Shown: positions 10,701-23,000, counted from the first letter of the stretch. The stretch: 64,000 nucleotides of DNA from Mesostigma viride (GCA_009746045.1 RPFO01000041.1:2954613-3018612); one strand, 5' to 3'. Numbers and translations are program-made. Notes: generated by a model not told the origin, from the letters alone.

Positions 10701-13700
10701 GTGCCCCTCGTGTCAGATCATGAAGTCCAGGAACACGGGCTCTCAGGCAGTCCCTAAGACGCTGCCGGATCCTATGGGTCCTTGGGATTCTATCATGATG
10801 GACTTCATCGGGCCGTTTAAGGGGACGGTCCCGGCGCGAATATTTTGGCGCCGAAAAATTCGCGGTACCCGTCCGTACCGTGAAAAAGTGGTGCACGGGG
10901 CGCGCACCCCTACCGGAGCTGGCCATGGCGACGTGCTTTCAGGCAGAGTAGAAAAAGATAGCTCGCGGAATGCAGAGAAACTGAGCGAATCTTAAAGACG
11001 ATGAGTAAATGATACTACTTCGTAGCGGAGTTCGCGTTTTTTGCAGTGTCGATGATTTTATTGATGACCATCGCCACGGGGGTCCAATCTGATGTTTTCG
11101 TCGAGAGGAATAAATTAGAATGCACGCTGGCGGCGGTGATTGTCAGGTTTTATGGGCTTTACCTAGCGTCAAGGATGCGTTTAAATCGTTATTGGTAAAG
11201 CTTTTAAAAATTTGCTGGGTTTCGGCAAGATTTCCGTCATGATCGGTAAGACACTCTCCAGGCTCGCGGGATGCGCGTCTTATTATTCCATGGAAGGTTG
11301 TTCTTTCTTGCGCCGCTGGGCGAAGGACAGTTCCGGTAATGGTACGATCGTGTGATCAACGTGACCCTATGAATGTTTCGCTTCCTTTATGGGTTATCAA
11401 CGCAAGTTTTCGGCTTTTTTCCGTGCAGTTAGCGCCAGGTATAATGCCATTCCGTGCTGCGCATCGCCAGATTCCTGGCACCTTTCAGTGGTTTTTATGT
11501 ACGTTGCATGGCTGGGATGTGTCAAAGCGTGACCGTGGCATATCGTCAAGTTGTCAGGGATTTGCTGAGTGGTTTCTTGGAAGGAGATTGCTAACAGCAC
11601 TCAGTTTTGTGTGAATATTGACGCGGCCTTTCTTAGCAGAGGCTTCATTGTGGTTAGAGGCTCACAAGCTTGAGTTTGTTTCTTGGCAAACAATTGCGCT
11701 GGAAAGAAAGGTGGCAGTGGTTTTTCTGAGGGGCATACTGCATGGGTGGAACTGCACGTAGGTAGGGGTTATCGTTGTCTTGTTGGCCTTTCTCCCACTA
11801 AAATGGGAGAGCCCTAATTCATATGCTAGCAAGGCAAGGTAACCATGGTAAGAAGCCTTGGCAAGCAGCATGTATGATAATTCTGCTTTCTCTGTGGACT
11901 GTCTGTTGTTACCCTTGTTGGGCAATTAGTGGATATGGCTTTCTAGGGTGTGTTTGAGCTTGGTTTTGGGATGATGCCCACACCATAAACCTGAAATATG
12001 CTTTAGAAGTGTTGGCTAGGCATGTAGAGCTACCTGCCTCATTGTTGTGCACACACGCAACAGGTTGCCCGTGTCGAGGTAAGGCAAGGGCACATGACGT
12101 GCCCAGCCACCTCCTTGTACATTGTGGTCGAATTGGGCATGGTCAGGAGCCTTTTGGATGGCATAGGAAGTGTTAGTGTGCCTTAATACTCACTAATGCC
12201 TTCCTTAGCGTCTGCACAGGTGGCCAACTGCCAAAATTAATAACTGCTACAACTGAGCTCAGAATGCCACCAAACTTTGACAGTGCCTTCTATGGTCATG
12301 ACAGAATTTGACTATTACTTTTTAGGCCTAATTGATGTGTTATGAGTGTGTATGGGGACGCCCCGCCTAAAAAAGCGTATTTTTGGCCCAAAAATTAATA
12401 ACTCAAAGGGATGTGCTGATTTTGTTGATCCAATTAGGTAGAAAACATGTCCCATGACATTTTTATATGGGTATTACTTTTTTCATGCAACTGGTTCTCC
12501 CACTGTTCTGGGCAAGATGTGCCCCGGACACCGTTTTTTTCTATTTTTAGCTCATAGCCGGTGTATGGCTGGGGGTAGTACCCCCAACAAGTGGTGGTAT
12601 GCATGCCCAAACATCATGTTTATGGTCCCCAAACATCATTCAGTGGTTGTCAGTTGCATTTCTGTAGTTATTAGGGGGGGTAAGTTTTGATATATTTCTA
12701 TGGGACCCTCCCCTTAAGAAGACGAAGAACGGCAACAGCATGGTCTTGGTGTTCGTGGACCGCCTGACGCGCATGTGTCACCTGGCCCCGTGTCCGGTCG
12801 ACCTCACAGCGGAGGAGCGCGCCAAGATATACCTGACGCACGTGTTTCGGTTTCACGGGCTCAGCCGGCAGTTCATCTCTGACCGCGACAAGCTCTTCAC
12901 GGCCAAATTCTGGCAGGAGTTTTTCGAGCGACTGGGCACCAAGGTGTCGCTGGGTACGGCCTACCACAGCTCGTCGTCGCACCTGGTGGAGCGGTTGAAC
13001 CGCACGGTGCAAGAGACCATGCGACACTACACTGACACGGTGGGCAGCAATTGGGAAGAACTTCTGGGCTTGGTGGAGTTTTCCCTGAACAATGCCCCCC
13101 AGGCCGCCCATGGGTTTACTCCCTTTTTCCTCAACTCCGGCCGACACCCTCTCACACCGCTCGACTTGCTTGGGAGCCCCGAACTTGGAGAGGATCAGGT
13201 CAAGCTGGACACCCTTCAGGGGGTTGAGCGGTTGCTGCAGCGGATGCACCAGGCGCATAACAGCGCAGTTCAGGGCTACCGCGCAGCGACAGAGCGGTAT
13301 CTGGAGAGAAAGGCCGGCAAGCGGGATCACCGGACGCCGTCCATCGAGGTGGGCGATTGGGTTCTGGTTGAGGGCCCGCAGATCGGGCGATTTTCGCACA
13401 AGGTGGAGAAGGAGCTGAAGACTAAGCTCCGTCCCATGTTCCTGGGTCCCTACAAGGTCCTCACCAAGTTCGACGATGTCATGTTCCAGGTGGACATCCC
13501 AGTGTCCTGGAACCTCACGTCCAACCGTTTCCACCGTGACCAGCTCAAGTTGTATCACCAGAATACCATTCAGGGCAGGGTCAATCCCCCAGCCCCGCTG
13601 GAGTTCAATCCGGACACGGGGGAACAGGAGGACGAGGTGGCAGCGATCGTGGGACACCGGGATGTCAAACGGGGACGAGGGGTCCAGCGACAATACCGGG

Positions 13701-13813
13701 TGCGATGGCGATTCGCACAGCATGAGTCTGAGGACTCCTGGCGCACCGCTACTGAGTTAGCGGGGTGCGCCCGCTTACTAGAAGCATATAAGAAGACGCA
13801 CCAGTTGCGTTAG
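7693..13813 (+). CDS. Gypsy pol: protease, RT, RNase H, integrase, chromodomain-like tail (split by an insertion)
   Basis: The frame runs 7693-10820 and 12718-13813; the 1897 bp between are a TTAA-flanked insert, and the frame is exact without it. Counting codons from 7780: aspartic protease with DTGAS near residue 82; RT with LVPKPGGKWRLVTDYR and YLDDILVYS near 470; RNase H with ATDASKVAIG near 617; integrase zinc-binding H-H-C-C at about 930-985 (CRAALLHELHDSLLGGHQGS, CPSCQIM). Integrase core: first Asp in MMDFIGPFK just before the insert, second in ISDRDKLF, Glu in HLVERLNRT after it. The C-terminus (about 13630-13790) has a chromodomain-like YRVRWRFAQHESEDSW segment, typical of chromoviruses. 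It would reverse-transcribe and integrate the element but is now interrupted. Confidence 0.85.
10817..12717. mobile_element. TTAA-flanked non-autonomous DNA transposon in integrase
   Basis: TTAA at 10817-10820 and 12714-12717 flank 1893 bp. The ends are inverted: GGGGACGGTCCC on the left, GGGACCCTCCCC on the right. No transposase is encoded. Its left end (GCGCGAATATTTT, then CGCCGAAAAATT) and its right part (GGGGGTAGTACCCCCAACAA at 12571-12590) match the corresponding ends of the transposase-bearing element at 32179-35639, so it is a deletion derivative or cousin of that family. Removing one TTAA plus the insert restores the integrase frame (GPF-KKTKNG). Confidence 0.8.
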
Positions 13814-13838
13814 CAGACCACATCCGGTAGGGTGTAGG

Positions 13839-14147
13839 GTGAGAGTGGTGTGTGAGCTGGGTATCAGGTACACGCCGACTAACGCCCTGGCATCTTGTGT
13901 GTGGGCTGTGCAGGGGGACGCCGCGGAGGCGCTTCCCAGGGGCCAGACTTCCGTCGGCGCCGTGGAGGCTGCAGACGCGGAAATCCGGGAAGCAGACGGG
14001 GAGTCCAGCGAGGGAGATCTGGTTGACATGGATATACCCGACGATCCTGAGGTCCCAGAACCAGAAGTGGGGGCGAGGACGCAGATAGCTCGTGGAGAGC
14101 CTGCAGCCCGAGGGGGTGCGCCAGGGGCCGGGGGCTCGGGAGTCTGA
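13839..14147 (+). CDS. Short acidic ORF after pol (uncertain)
   Basis: A 102-codon frame following the pol stop, with GEGDLVD-like acidic content (EIREADGESSEGDLVDMDIP, then DDPEVPEPEVG) and a GTG-only start. The phase differs from the longer extra ORF that begins near 14089. It may be the N-terminal part of that protein joined by a frameshift or splice, or only a chance frame. No family was recognised. Confidence 0.25.
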   Translation: MRVVCELGIRYTPTNALASCVWAVQGDAAEALPRGQTSVGAVEAADAEIREADGESSEGDLVDMDIPDDPEVPEPEVGARTQIARGEPAARGGAPGAGGSGV

Positions 14148-17100
14148 TGGTGGCGGACAGACGGGGCCTTCTGTTAGGGATATTATATCCACCTGACCAC
14201 AATGTATCCCAGCCTGATTTATTTCTTGTTGGATTTATTCCATATGGACTGGGAATTCGATAGCTATGATAAGCTAGATGAATCGGGCTCAATGAGCTGA
14301 TCAATATTCATGTGCCATAGTCCTATACTTGGACATGGATGACTTGTAACCTGAGTCAGCCTAGTAGCATCACGTATTTGATTGACAAGTGGTGCTATGG
14401 CCTATTGGACAAGTGTTTGGTCCATGAGCTGACAAGTGTTGGCAGCTCATGATGACACATGTTATCACTTACATGATGACAAGTGGGTAGACTCATTGCA
14501 TGACACTTGTCACTCCAAGGAGAAGAGATGTGTCACTTTATTAATCATGTTATGTGGCACATTATTACGTAGACACTTGGCATCTAGCTATTATGCCAGC
14601 TCATTGGATCATGTCTAGAATGTTCTAGGAATGTTCTAAGAATATGCCAGGAATATTCCTGGAATATACTGAGAATATGCTGGGAATATGCTAGGAATAT
14701 GCTAGGATGTTTCTACAAGCTTCTGTGATGATGTCATTGCTGATGTCATCCTTCCTAGCCTAAAAGGTATAAAAGGAAACTGCCCCCTAAGGGCAGGTAC
14801 CTCCATTCAACCTCCATTCAAGCTCTTCTCCAACTATTATATTCTAATAAAGCCATTTATTCTTCCACGTAAATTGTCTTCAACCTCTCTTTCTTTCAGC
14901 ACCTGCAAGGTGTGTGGGTAGCAAGGCCAAGCACAAGGCATTGTGTAAAACCCATTAGTCTCCTCTCCCAATCCAAACATGGTATCGGAGGTTTGTTACT
15001 GAGGAACAAGAAGACCACTGTGAACCCAGAGACATCCAGTTCCATTGGCGACTGAAGACACCATGGCTACCAAGGAAGCGTGCTACAAGCAATTCCGGGC
15101 AACAAGCAAGTCCATCACAACGTTTGATGGGCGGTCTCTGAGGAAATGGGAAGAAATCAAGGCTGTGTTGAAGGCCTTAGCATCGGCCTATTGTGACCTG
15201 GTCAAGGTCCTAACTGGAGAGGAGGATTCGCTAAAGGAGGTCAAGACTGCGCTGCTGGAGGCGGAGGAGCTACTGCACGGAAGGCGTTCTGCTCAAGCAA
15301 AGAAGGAGGGCTCCCCTAACGGCCAGGTTTTCCACACTACTACGAAGAAAAGTGGAGGAAAGAGGCGGTGCAATTACTGCAAGAAGGCCGGGCACGTGGA
15401 CACCCAGTGCTGGGAGAAGCATCCGGAGCTGAAGCAAGAACGCAAGAACAAGGCAACGCGACGGAACCAAGCGAGAAAGGAGCACTCACCAGGTGCCAGC
15501 GAGGCGCGTATCACCGAGGAGGCTGCGGAGCGGTCCGGCTTCGTCTTCGCCACCATCGCCGAGTCGCCATCGCCGTCGGATGCTGCTGCACTCACGCAGT
15601 ATGAAAAGAAAGCACCGACCAGCTGGGTGCTGGATTCCGCAGCGAGCTGTCACATGACGCCATGCCCGTCGGACTTCGTGTGCCTGCACCCTCATGACAG
15701 GGAAATCGCCGGCTCAGGCGGCCAACTGAAGGCGACAGCCATCGGGACTGTCAAACTGAAGCTGCCGGGTCAGGACGCGGACGTGCACCTCCAAAACGCG
15801 CTGCTCGTTCCCAGGCTGAGCACCCGACTTCTATCAGTCGGCCAGCTCGTCAAGGATGGCCACAACGTCGACCTCGCCAGCGGGTTGCTGTGCTGGACAG
15901 CAGGCCCTGCAGCATCGTGACGAGGAACAACACCTACTTTTTGCCCGCGCGCGGTGCGGACGCAGCGATGGACGCCATCCCAGAGCTGAAATCTTCGGCG
16001 ACGAGCTTCAAGGACGTCGACGCTGCCTGTCAAGGGCAGAAAATGGCGAGCAGCGAGCGCAGCATCTCACGTGCCTCGGGACACGCGGCGGAGTGGCTGG
16101 CCGTGGGCCTAACGGTCATACTGGCCATGCTTGCCCGTGTATGCGGGATCGGGGGCGGCCTACTGGGCATTACTCGCACACTGCGTGGCTTTTTATACTC
16201 TGCGCCGGCCCAGTGGAAGTTCACGCCAATTCGAGAAGTTTCCAGCGCAATGGAGAAGTCCGTGTCAGACGCTGAAGTACTTCCAGAAACTGCGGTCCAG
16301 AACAGCCCAGTGCAGGCGGAGCGCGTTGTCGCCGCCAGCATACCAGGTGATACTGGTGCTAGTAACCAAAGTCCGGCGACCAGACCAAAGGCGCGGCGCT
16401 CGAACGCTGCCAGCCTAACTGAGGGGGAACAAATTCGTGACGCGAGGGCGAAATCGACCAAGCTGCAAATTTTTCCAAGTCCTGGACTGCCAAGTCCGGT
16501 GCTGGCGCGAGGCCTCGAGCGAGCCGACCACGTCGTGGACAGCGACCTGTCAGCCAAAGTGCGGTCAAGCACCAACGGTCAAGTCGACTGCAAAATGCTG
16601 CCAAGGCATCACGTCGGTCAGTTGACGGTGTTCGGCCAGGCCATGGCATTTGCAATTGCGCTAGCTGCAACGACCCTTGGAAATTGTCGCCCAGGATGCA
16701 CAGACCCCACTTCTCAAGGTTGCCCTAATGTTTTGTCTGTGGGAAATGAACTTGTATGTCGACTTTTGTGTCGTGTTTGCTGGAAATTGTGAGGCGCCGT
16801 AAGCCTGCGTTTCTGGTTCTTTCTTTGTGTTCTTCCAGCAATTATGTGTTTATTTTGCCATGCGTTCAGTGGCGATGGCCCACGCATTTTGGTATTGTTC
16901 CCACGAGACGTTTTCTACGTACCTGGAGTGTATATCCAGAGTTTTTGCACGCTATTTGTGGCACTAGTCTGCGGCGTAGTGAAGCGCCGTTGTATCGTCG
17001 TCTACGACTTGTTTTCGTAAGTAAAGTGCCTGTGACGCGTGTGTTATTTTGTTTTGTGCTGAGAGCATTGCTTGTATGCAAATGCTTACGTCCTTTGTGT

Positions 17101-20029
17101 CGAATTTGGCTGTGCATTTCGGCATAGCCTGTAATGTCGGACGTAATGTTTACTCTCGGGCATTGATTTGTGAATCGTGACGAAGTAATCGTTACTGTGT
17201 TCGCCTTTGTGGCGGTAATGTTTTGCACGTCCTGTTTTCTTTGCTATGAAGCGTGTTTATCTGTTATGGCCACTGTGTTTGTGTTGAAGGTTGTATTGTA
17301 CCTTGTTTGTGTGGCATTTGTTGCCAATATGTTTGTTTGCTCACCCCGTTTATTTGGCGTAAAACGTGATGTTGGTGTCATTTATTTTGTGAGATGGCGT
17401 ATGTTATGTTGCTCCGTGTGTGTACAGCACGTGTTGTTGCCGTTGCCCTACCTCTATACCGTTTGGGTTAGCTCATAGGGACTTTCTTTGTTGGCATGTG
17501 TTGCCGTATTATATGTGTGGGACTGTGTGCCCCTATTGTGTCCATGGGCAGCCGCTTTGAGTGAGGGGGGAATGTAGCATCTAGAGCACTTTTTCCAACT
17601 AAGGGTTGGGTATCAGCCATCCAGGATGGGCAGCTAGTGCGTCGCTGCTATGGTTGGACACTCATTCGCGTTGCCGGGGGGGGGATCAGTGGCGGTAGTG
17701 CGGCTCATGACCGCATGTTGGAGCTTCAAGCGTTTCACGTGGACGGCATCTTCATTTTCAGTTGCACCATGGTAGCAACTGGACGGCATGCTACGAGCAT
17801 GTGGTTAAGGGGGGTGTTGAGATTCCACCTACCCAGTCATCTTTTGCATTGTGCCCATGTGGCTAAGGGGGGTGTTAGGGATATTATATCCACCTGACCA
17901 CAATGTATCCCAGCCTGATTTATTTCTTGTTGGATTTATTCCATATGGACTGGGAATTTGATAGCTATGATAAGCTAGATGAATCGGGCTCAATGAGCTG
18001 ATCAATATTCATGTGCCATAGTCCTATACTTGGACATGGATGACTTGTAACCTGAGTCAGCCTAGTAGCATCACGTATTTGATTGACAAGTGGTGCTATG
18101 GCCTATTGGACAAGTGTTTGGTCCATGAGCTGACAAGTGTTGGCAGCTCATGATGACACATGTTATCACTTACATGATGACAAGTGGGTAGACTCATTGC
18201 ATGACACTTGTCACTCCAAGGAGAAGAGATGTGTCACTTTATTAATCATGTTATGTGGCACATTATTACGTAGACACTTGGCATCTAGCTATTATGCCAG
18301 CTCAAATTGGATCATGTCTAGAATGTTCTAGGAATGTTCTAAGAATATGCCAGGAATATTCCTGGAATATGCTGAGAATATGCTGGGAATATGCTAGGAA
18401 TATGCTAGGATGTTTCTACAAGCTTCTGTGATGATGTCATTGCTGATGTCATCCTTCCTAGCCTAAAAGGTATAAAAGGAAACTGCCCCCTAAGGGCAGG
18501 TACCTCCATTCAACCTCCATTCAAGCTCTTCTCCAACTATTATATTCTAATAAAGCCATTTATTCTTCCACGTAAATTGTCTTCAACCTCTCTTTCTTTC
18601 AGCACCTGCAAGGTGTGTGGGTAGCAAGGCCAAGCACAAGGCATTGTGTAAAACCCATTAGTCTCCTCTCCCAATTCAAACACCTTCATCTGGCCGCGAG
18701 CGCCGGCAAGAAACATCGTCCAGACCCGGAGCACCGGACACGCGTACGTTGCAGCTAGTGAAGGAGCTGCACGAGGAGACGTGTAATCCCCAAGTGTTCT
18801 TGCGCGACTATGGTCGGGAGGGTGAAGCCTTGTTGGAACGCCGACGTCGGCGCCGTAACCGGATGCCTTCGGACCTCCGCGCTGATTCCATTATGGCGCG
18901 GGTCGGCCCTGAGTATTTGGATACTTTTTGGGGGTTCGTGCGGCGCAACGTGGGGTTCAAGATCGAGACCCGCACTGCAGCGCACAACGGCGTGGTGGTT
19001 GGCACGGAGTGGGAAACCCATGAGCGGGAGTGTTCTTGTCACGCGTGCATGAACACGCTGGAAGCGGGTCTGGCATTTCCACGGCTTTTGCTCCTCCTAC
19101 TCCCACCCGCAGTGCGGAAACTGCTGGTACAATACTTTCCCCGGTACCTTCCGATGGAGGGGGCGATACGGGGCGAAAAATGTCTGCGCGAGGGGCAGTA
19201 TTCGTTACGGCAGGCGCTGGATCGCATAGTGGCCATGGATGATGAGGACCAGGACGATGGGAGTGAGGGGTATGACTCTGATTCCGACGACCATCCTCCA
19301 CGCCCTCCCTCTCGTTCCCCTCCGCGGGATCCGCCCTCTCGGGGCTCCCAGGGGAGCGGCGCAGGAACCTGTCCTGTGCCGCGTTATGAGGCGCCACCGC
19401 CGGCGACGGGCTGGAGGCGACCTCCCGGGCGTGAGACGCGGAGTCTTCCGAGGGCTACCGGATGGGGTGGGGGCAGTCAACCCGCTTCTCGACGTGCTCC
19501 GGAGCGGCCGGCACGTCGTCGCTCGCCATCACCGCCCTCCCGCTCGCGTTCCCGCTCGGACTCAGGGACCGAGGTACGAACCGCTCGCCGAGCGTCACCA
19601 CCACCTCGTCGCCCGGAGGCTCGTCACTGGGAGCGCACGTGGAACTCCGCGCTGGAGTTGGAGCGAGAGCGAGAGAGCCGGCGACCGCGAACGGATGCGA
19701 CGGAGACCGTGGCGGCTAGGACCGAACGGCCGACCGGAGAGGGGCCCTCTGATGTGGTCCCCGCGGGCACTCTGCCAGAGGTGGGCCAAGAGGAGCCTAC
19801 CTTTCATGTCTCCCTGGAGCCTCGTTCCCGGACGGAAGTGGTTCCACCGGAGCCTAATTTCCTGGTCTCCTTGGAGCCACGTCCCCGGCCTGCCCAAGCC
19901 GGATCGTCGATGTCACGTCCTGCGGAGGGACCCAGCAGACCCAGTCCACCTCGAATCGGCCCTCGCACCTTCCCGCGGAGGGACCGTGTCTACATACCGT
20001 ACGGATTGCCGCGGAAGGTCCCAGCGTGA
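14089..20029 (+). CDS. Gypsy extra ORF a, between pol and 3' LTR (split by copia element)
   Basis: The frame runs 14089-14171 and, after a copia insertion with its 5-bp duplication, continues from 18688 to TGA at 20027-20029. Across the site it reads QTGPSSGRERRQ without a break. The folded part (18749-19240) has LHEETCNPQVFLRDYGREG, a long basic helix and HERECSCHACMNTLEAG with a CxxC pair. The rest is Pro/Arg/Ser-rich and disordered. No gag, pol or env domain is recognised. No clear ATG exists before codon 18861. It ends 9 bp before the ATG of extra ORF b, so the two look like one transcription unit. Function unknown. Confidence 0.5.
14172..14979 (+). repeat. 5' LTR of copia element 1
   Basis: 808 bp, TG...CA. 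It contains a TATA box TATAAAA at 14768-14774 and a polyadenylation signal AATAAA at 14846-14851. A run of related GGAATATGCTAG-like units lies at about 14625-14705. Confidence 0.9.
14980..14997 (+). promoter_or_regulatory. Primer-binding site of copia element 1
   Basis: TGGTATCGGAG directly after the LTR end is one base from the common TGGTATCAGAG complement of the initiator methionine tRNA 3' end. It would prime minus-strand DNA synthesis. Confidence 0.75.
15063..15920 (+). pseudogene. Copia gag-protease remnant (element 1)
   Basis: ATG at 15063. The gag is very short (about 90 codons of helical capsid remnant) before a CCHC knuckle CNYCKKAGHVDTQCWEKHP at about 15370. The protease follows with WVLDSAASCHM at about 15627 (the D-S/T-A active site) and the pre-integrase start LQNALLVPRLSTRLLSVGQL at about 15800. 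The frame then stops at 15920, while the next expected piece (CSIVTRNNTYFLP) is found in another frame from 15890: a one-base frameshift. Compared with complete copia elements, most of the capsid and all of pol after protease are missing. Confidence 0.75.
15893..16792 (+). pseudogene. Shifted continuation and unrecognised ORF inside copia element 1
   Basis: The first 20 codons (CSIVTRNNTYFLPARG) continue the pre-integrase segment of the preceding frame. The remaining 270 codons match no copia domain. They include a hydrophobic segment at about 16095-16200 (EWLAVGLTVILAMLARVCGI) that could span a membrane and a second at about 16640. Either this is captured sequence or a by-product of composition. 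No signal for an envelope protein beyond hydrophobicity. Confidence 0.35.
16793..17872 (+). other. T/G-rich internal region of copia element 1
   Basis: Sequence rich in TGTTTT-like strings, unlike the GC-rich surroundings. It holds two short frames: 16756-17127, basic, and 17170-17478, which has two hydrophobic stretches (VTVFAFVAVMFCTSCFLCY and VLYLVCVAFVANMFV) but only a GTG start. Near 17565 GAGGGGGGAATG looks like a polypurine tract and a second AAGGGGGG abuts the right LTR. No known domain. Confidence 0.4.
17873..18682 (+). repeat. 3' LTR of copia element 1
   Basis: 810 bp, almost identical to 14172-14979. Visible differences include an AA insertion near 18305, single substitutions near 17958 and 18370, and C to T near 18676. 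It carries the same TATA box (18471-18477). Confidence 0.9.
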
Positions 20030-20037
20030 CGGGTGTC

Positions 20038-23000
20038 ATGGTGCCGGCGGAGCCCGTGGTAACCATCGAGACGCTCGTGGCAGCGGTGCAATCAGGGCAG
20101 GGTCTGATACAGCGTATGCTGGACCAGCTCGGGCGCCAGGGCGATCAGTCAGTCGCCACCTCAGTGGGCTACGAGGCAGCTTCCAGGGCTCCGGGGTCTT
20201 CACACGAGGAGTGGTCGATGGGGGATTTCATACGGACGATTCCGGGAAGGGCAGTAAGGCATGGTGGGCCGGGGCCTCGTACGGAGAAGTTGTGTGTGGT
20301 GTTCGAGGGACCTCTGTTCCCGGTCCCTCCTGGCATGCACCTGCCCGCTCCTTTGGTGTTTCAAGCGGGTCCCTGGTGCGCGGTCGACCGTGGTGCCTAC
20401 TGGGAACAACTAGAAATCACCTTCTTCCCACAGGCTCCACTGCCCTTACCGCAACCCGACGATCTTCGTTTTCCCCAGACGGTGGGGCACACTGTCAGGA
20501 TATGCCCCAATATGCCTGACAGTCTTTTTATTGAGTGTGCTAGTTTCGGGTATACCGGAACTTATATGACTACTTTCTTCTACATTTTACTAAATATATT
20601 AGTTAGCTAAATATATTAGTTAGCTGACATCCGTACCCTAGTGGTACTGTAACCAGTGGTACTGTAGCCAGTGGTACTGTAGCCGTCTGACAAAATTTGC
20701 CTGGCTCCGCGCTACGCGCCGACCCTATGTTCACTAAGTGCTGCCCTGGAGGCGCAATGTCCTTGTACTTGCATACTAGTGATCTGACGCATCATTTTAG
20801 TGTTGATGTAAGCCACCCACTTGTGTGTGGCGGCTGGATGCACTTTAACTTATACCGTAGATTAATTTAAGATCGACGGATACTGCGACAGTGTGTTTTT
20901 CCACTTAATGTTGCCCCTGCAATTGTCATGGCTACCCGTTTGTACGCCGACTCAAAGTCAATATATAAAATCAGTAAAGCATTATTCGATCTTTAAGCCT
21001 GCCACCTGTCTTACATTTTGACATGGTATCGAGCGGGGTGGCCAACTAAATTGCTGCAACTGGTCCCATTTATCGGGCAAATTGACTCCCTGAATCCGAC
21101 GTCGGCACTTTATGCCAGTCGTGCATATCCTAGACGGGCTTCCCTGTATCGAAATTCAAGAACTCCAGTATTTAGACGATCGTCTCTACCTCGTATTTGC
21201 TGTTCTCAACCATCGTCGCATATTAGTCTTAATCTTTACCATTACGGATTGAGCGTCTCCGGCTTTCTCGGCTGTCTCCAGATTTTCACCTTGCCGAGAC
21301 TCGGTTGTGACCAGATTTTAACCTTGCCGAGACAATCATGTCCGCAGCCGCGACAGCAGCAGCTACGAAAGCGACGAAAGATCTCAACATTCTACAGGCC
21401 TGCAAAAATATTACACAGTTCGACGGCCTCGACCCAGTAAAGTGGGATAACACGAAGATTCCTTTTCTGGCCGTAGTGACAGCATTCGGGATGCTGTCTG
21501 TCCTGCTTGGCACCGAGGTCAATGAGGAACGCGACCTGATTCTTTTTGCGGCCCTTTGTCAGTGCCTCGTTGGACCGGCACTCAAAGTGGCAAACAGTGT
21601 TACTCAGAAAACTGGCAGCGTGGCATATCATCGCATCTGTGAAGAATATGAGCATCTCAAACTGCAGATGAGCAACCGGCGAGCACTACGCCGCAAGCTA
21701 AATCGAATGAAGCTGGAACCCGGCGTCACAATGCGGCAATATATAACCGACGGGGAATTAACTTATAACGACCTGATTGCCACCGGCGCCAAAATGGCAC
21801 CCGAGGATCTGGCCGAGAATCTGCTCGCCGGCGTGACCGAGGAGTTGCTTCCGTCCCTTGCCCAATTGAACCTTGGGGACGGTATCACCCTACAGGAAAC
21901 TAAGGCGGCACTTCTTAAGGCCTGGGACCTTGTGCACGGTAACAAAGATTCCGCGGAGGCCACCGGGGTGTATCATACCTCCCACTCTGGACGCGGTGGC
22001 CGTGGCACCGGGCGTGGCAGGGGGCGTGGCGGTCACAATGGCGGGACCCAGCGGCCCAGCTGCACCCACTGCGGTCGCACCTCTCATCAGGAGCCCACCT
22101 GCTGGTGGAAGTACCCTCACCTACGGAACACTCGCGGCAACACCGGCGGGCCCGCCGCCCACCACACCACCGACACCCCACCGGCGCCCTCCCACGAGGC
22201 CCACGACCTCCCCCCCGGTTTCTGCTTCTAAACGTCTTATCCAGCTCCCCCGGGACAGGGAACAAGGGGTAGCAGCCAGCTGGGCCCAGCTAGCACCAGA
22301 CGTGGGCCCTGGAGCTTTTCAACCTGCACTGCAGCAGGCGACAGCAGCCAGCCCCCCCAACCCGTCCTCTGGCCCTCCTGCATTGCTAGCGGCTAGTCGC
22401 CCACCCTGACAGACGTGACAGGTGCAGGTCTTCATGCCAGCAGCCAGCAGTGACCAGTACTGCAGTACCAGCATCAACCAGTCAACCTGTGTTCTTTTCT
22501 CCTGTGGCGCACTCCCAGGGACACCTGGGGGCCACCGGATGTCTTTCCAGGGTCCCAGCATTTTACCAGCAACAGCAGCAACAACCAAGTTTTTTCGAGG
22601 GTCCCCGGCATTCTCCCAGCAACAGCCACTGTGGCGCACTCCCAGGGACACCTGGGGGCTACAGTCATCAGTCTCCTCTCAGCTCCAACCAGATAGCCGT
22701 GTAAGGGGGGTGCCAGGGGAGTGTACCCGGCTATACCCTCACTAGCTATAGGTCTCTCTGAGCAAGGGGGGGAACAGGCACATTGTATGCAAGGGGGGTG
22801 TCAGGATATGCCCCAATATGCCTGACAGTCTTTTTATTGAGTGTGCTAGTTTCGGGTATACCGGAACTTATATGACTACTTTCTTCTACATTTTACTAAA
22901 TATATTAGTTAGCTAAATATATTAGTTAGCTGACATCCGTACCCTAGTGGTACTGTAACCAGTGGTACTGTAGCCAGTGGTACTGTAGCCGTCTGACAAA

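Larger units (their letters stand above)
14172..18682 (+). mobile_element. Pol-less copia-type LTR retrotransposon (element 1)
   Basis: LTRs of 808 and 810 bp start TGTTAGGG and end CAAACA. The 5-bp target duplication CCTTC is at 14167-14171 and 18683-18687. The primer-binding site TGGTATCGGAG follows the left LTR (initiator Met tRNA type, as in copia) and a polypurine AAGGGGGG precedes the right LTR. By eye the LTRs differ at only a handful of positions, so insertion is fairly recent. Only a short gag-protease region is coded; integrase, RT and RNase H are absent, so it must be mobilised in trans. Confidence 0.9.

Noticed and set aside
12698-13723. 341-codon minus-strand frame
   Set aside because: Antisense shadow of the integrase core and chromodomain-like tail.
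16093-16200. Envelope-like gene in copia element 1
   Set aside because: Only hydrophobicity supports it; there is no signal peptide, cleavage site or cysteine pattern, and the frame begins as shifted copia coding sequence.
19239-20519. 426-codon overlapping plus-strand frame
   Set aside because: Shadow of extra ORFs a and b; Arg/Gly/Trp-rich without pattern, and it runs into the copia LTR.
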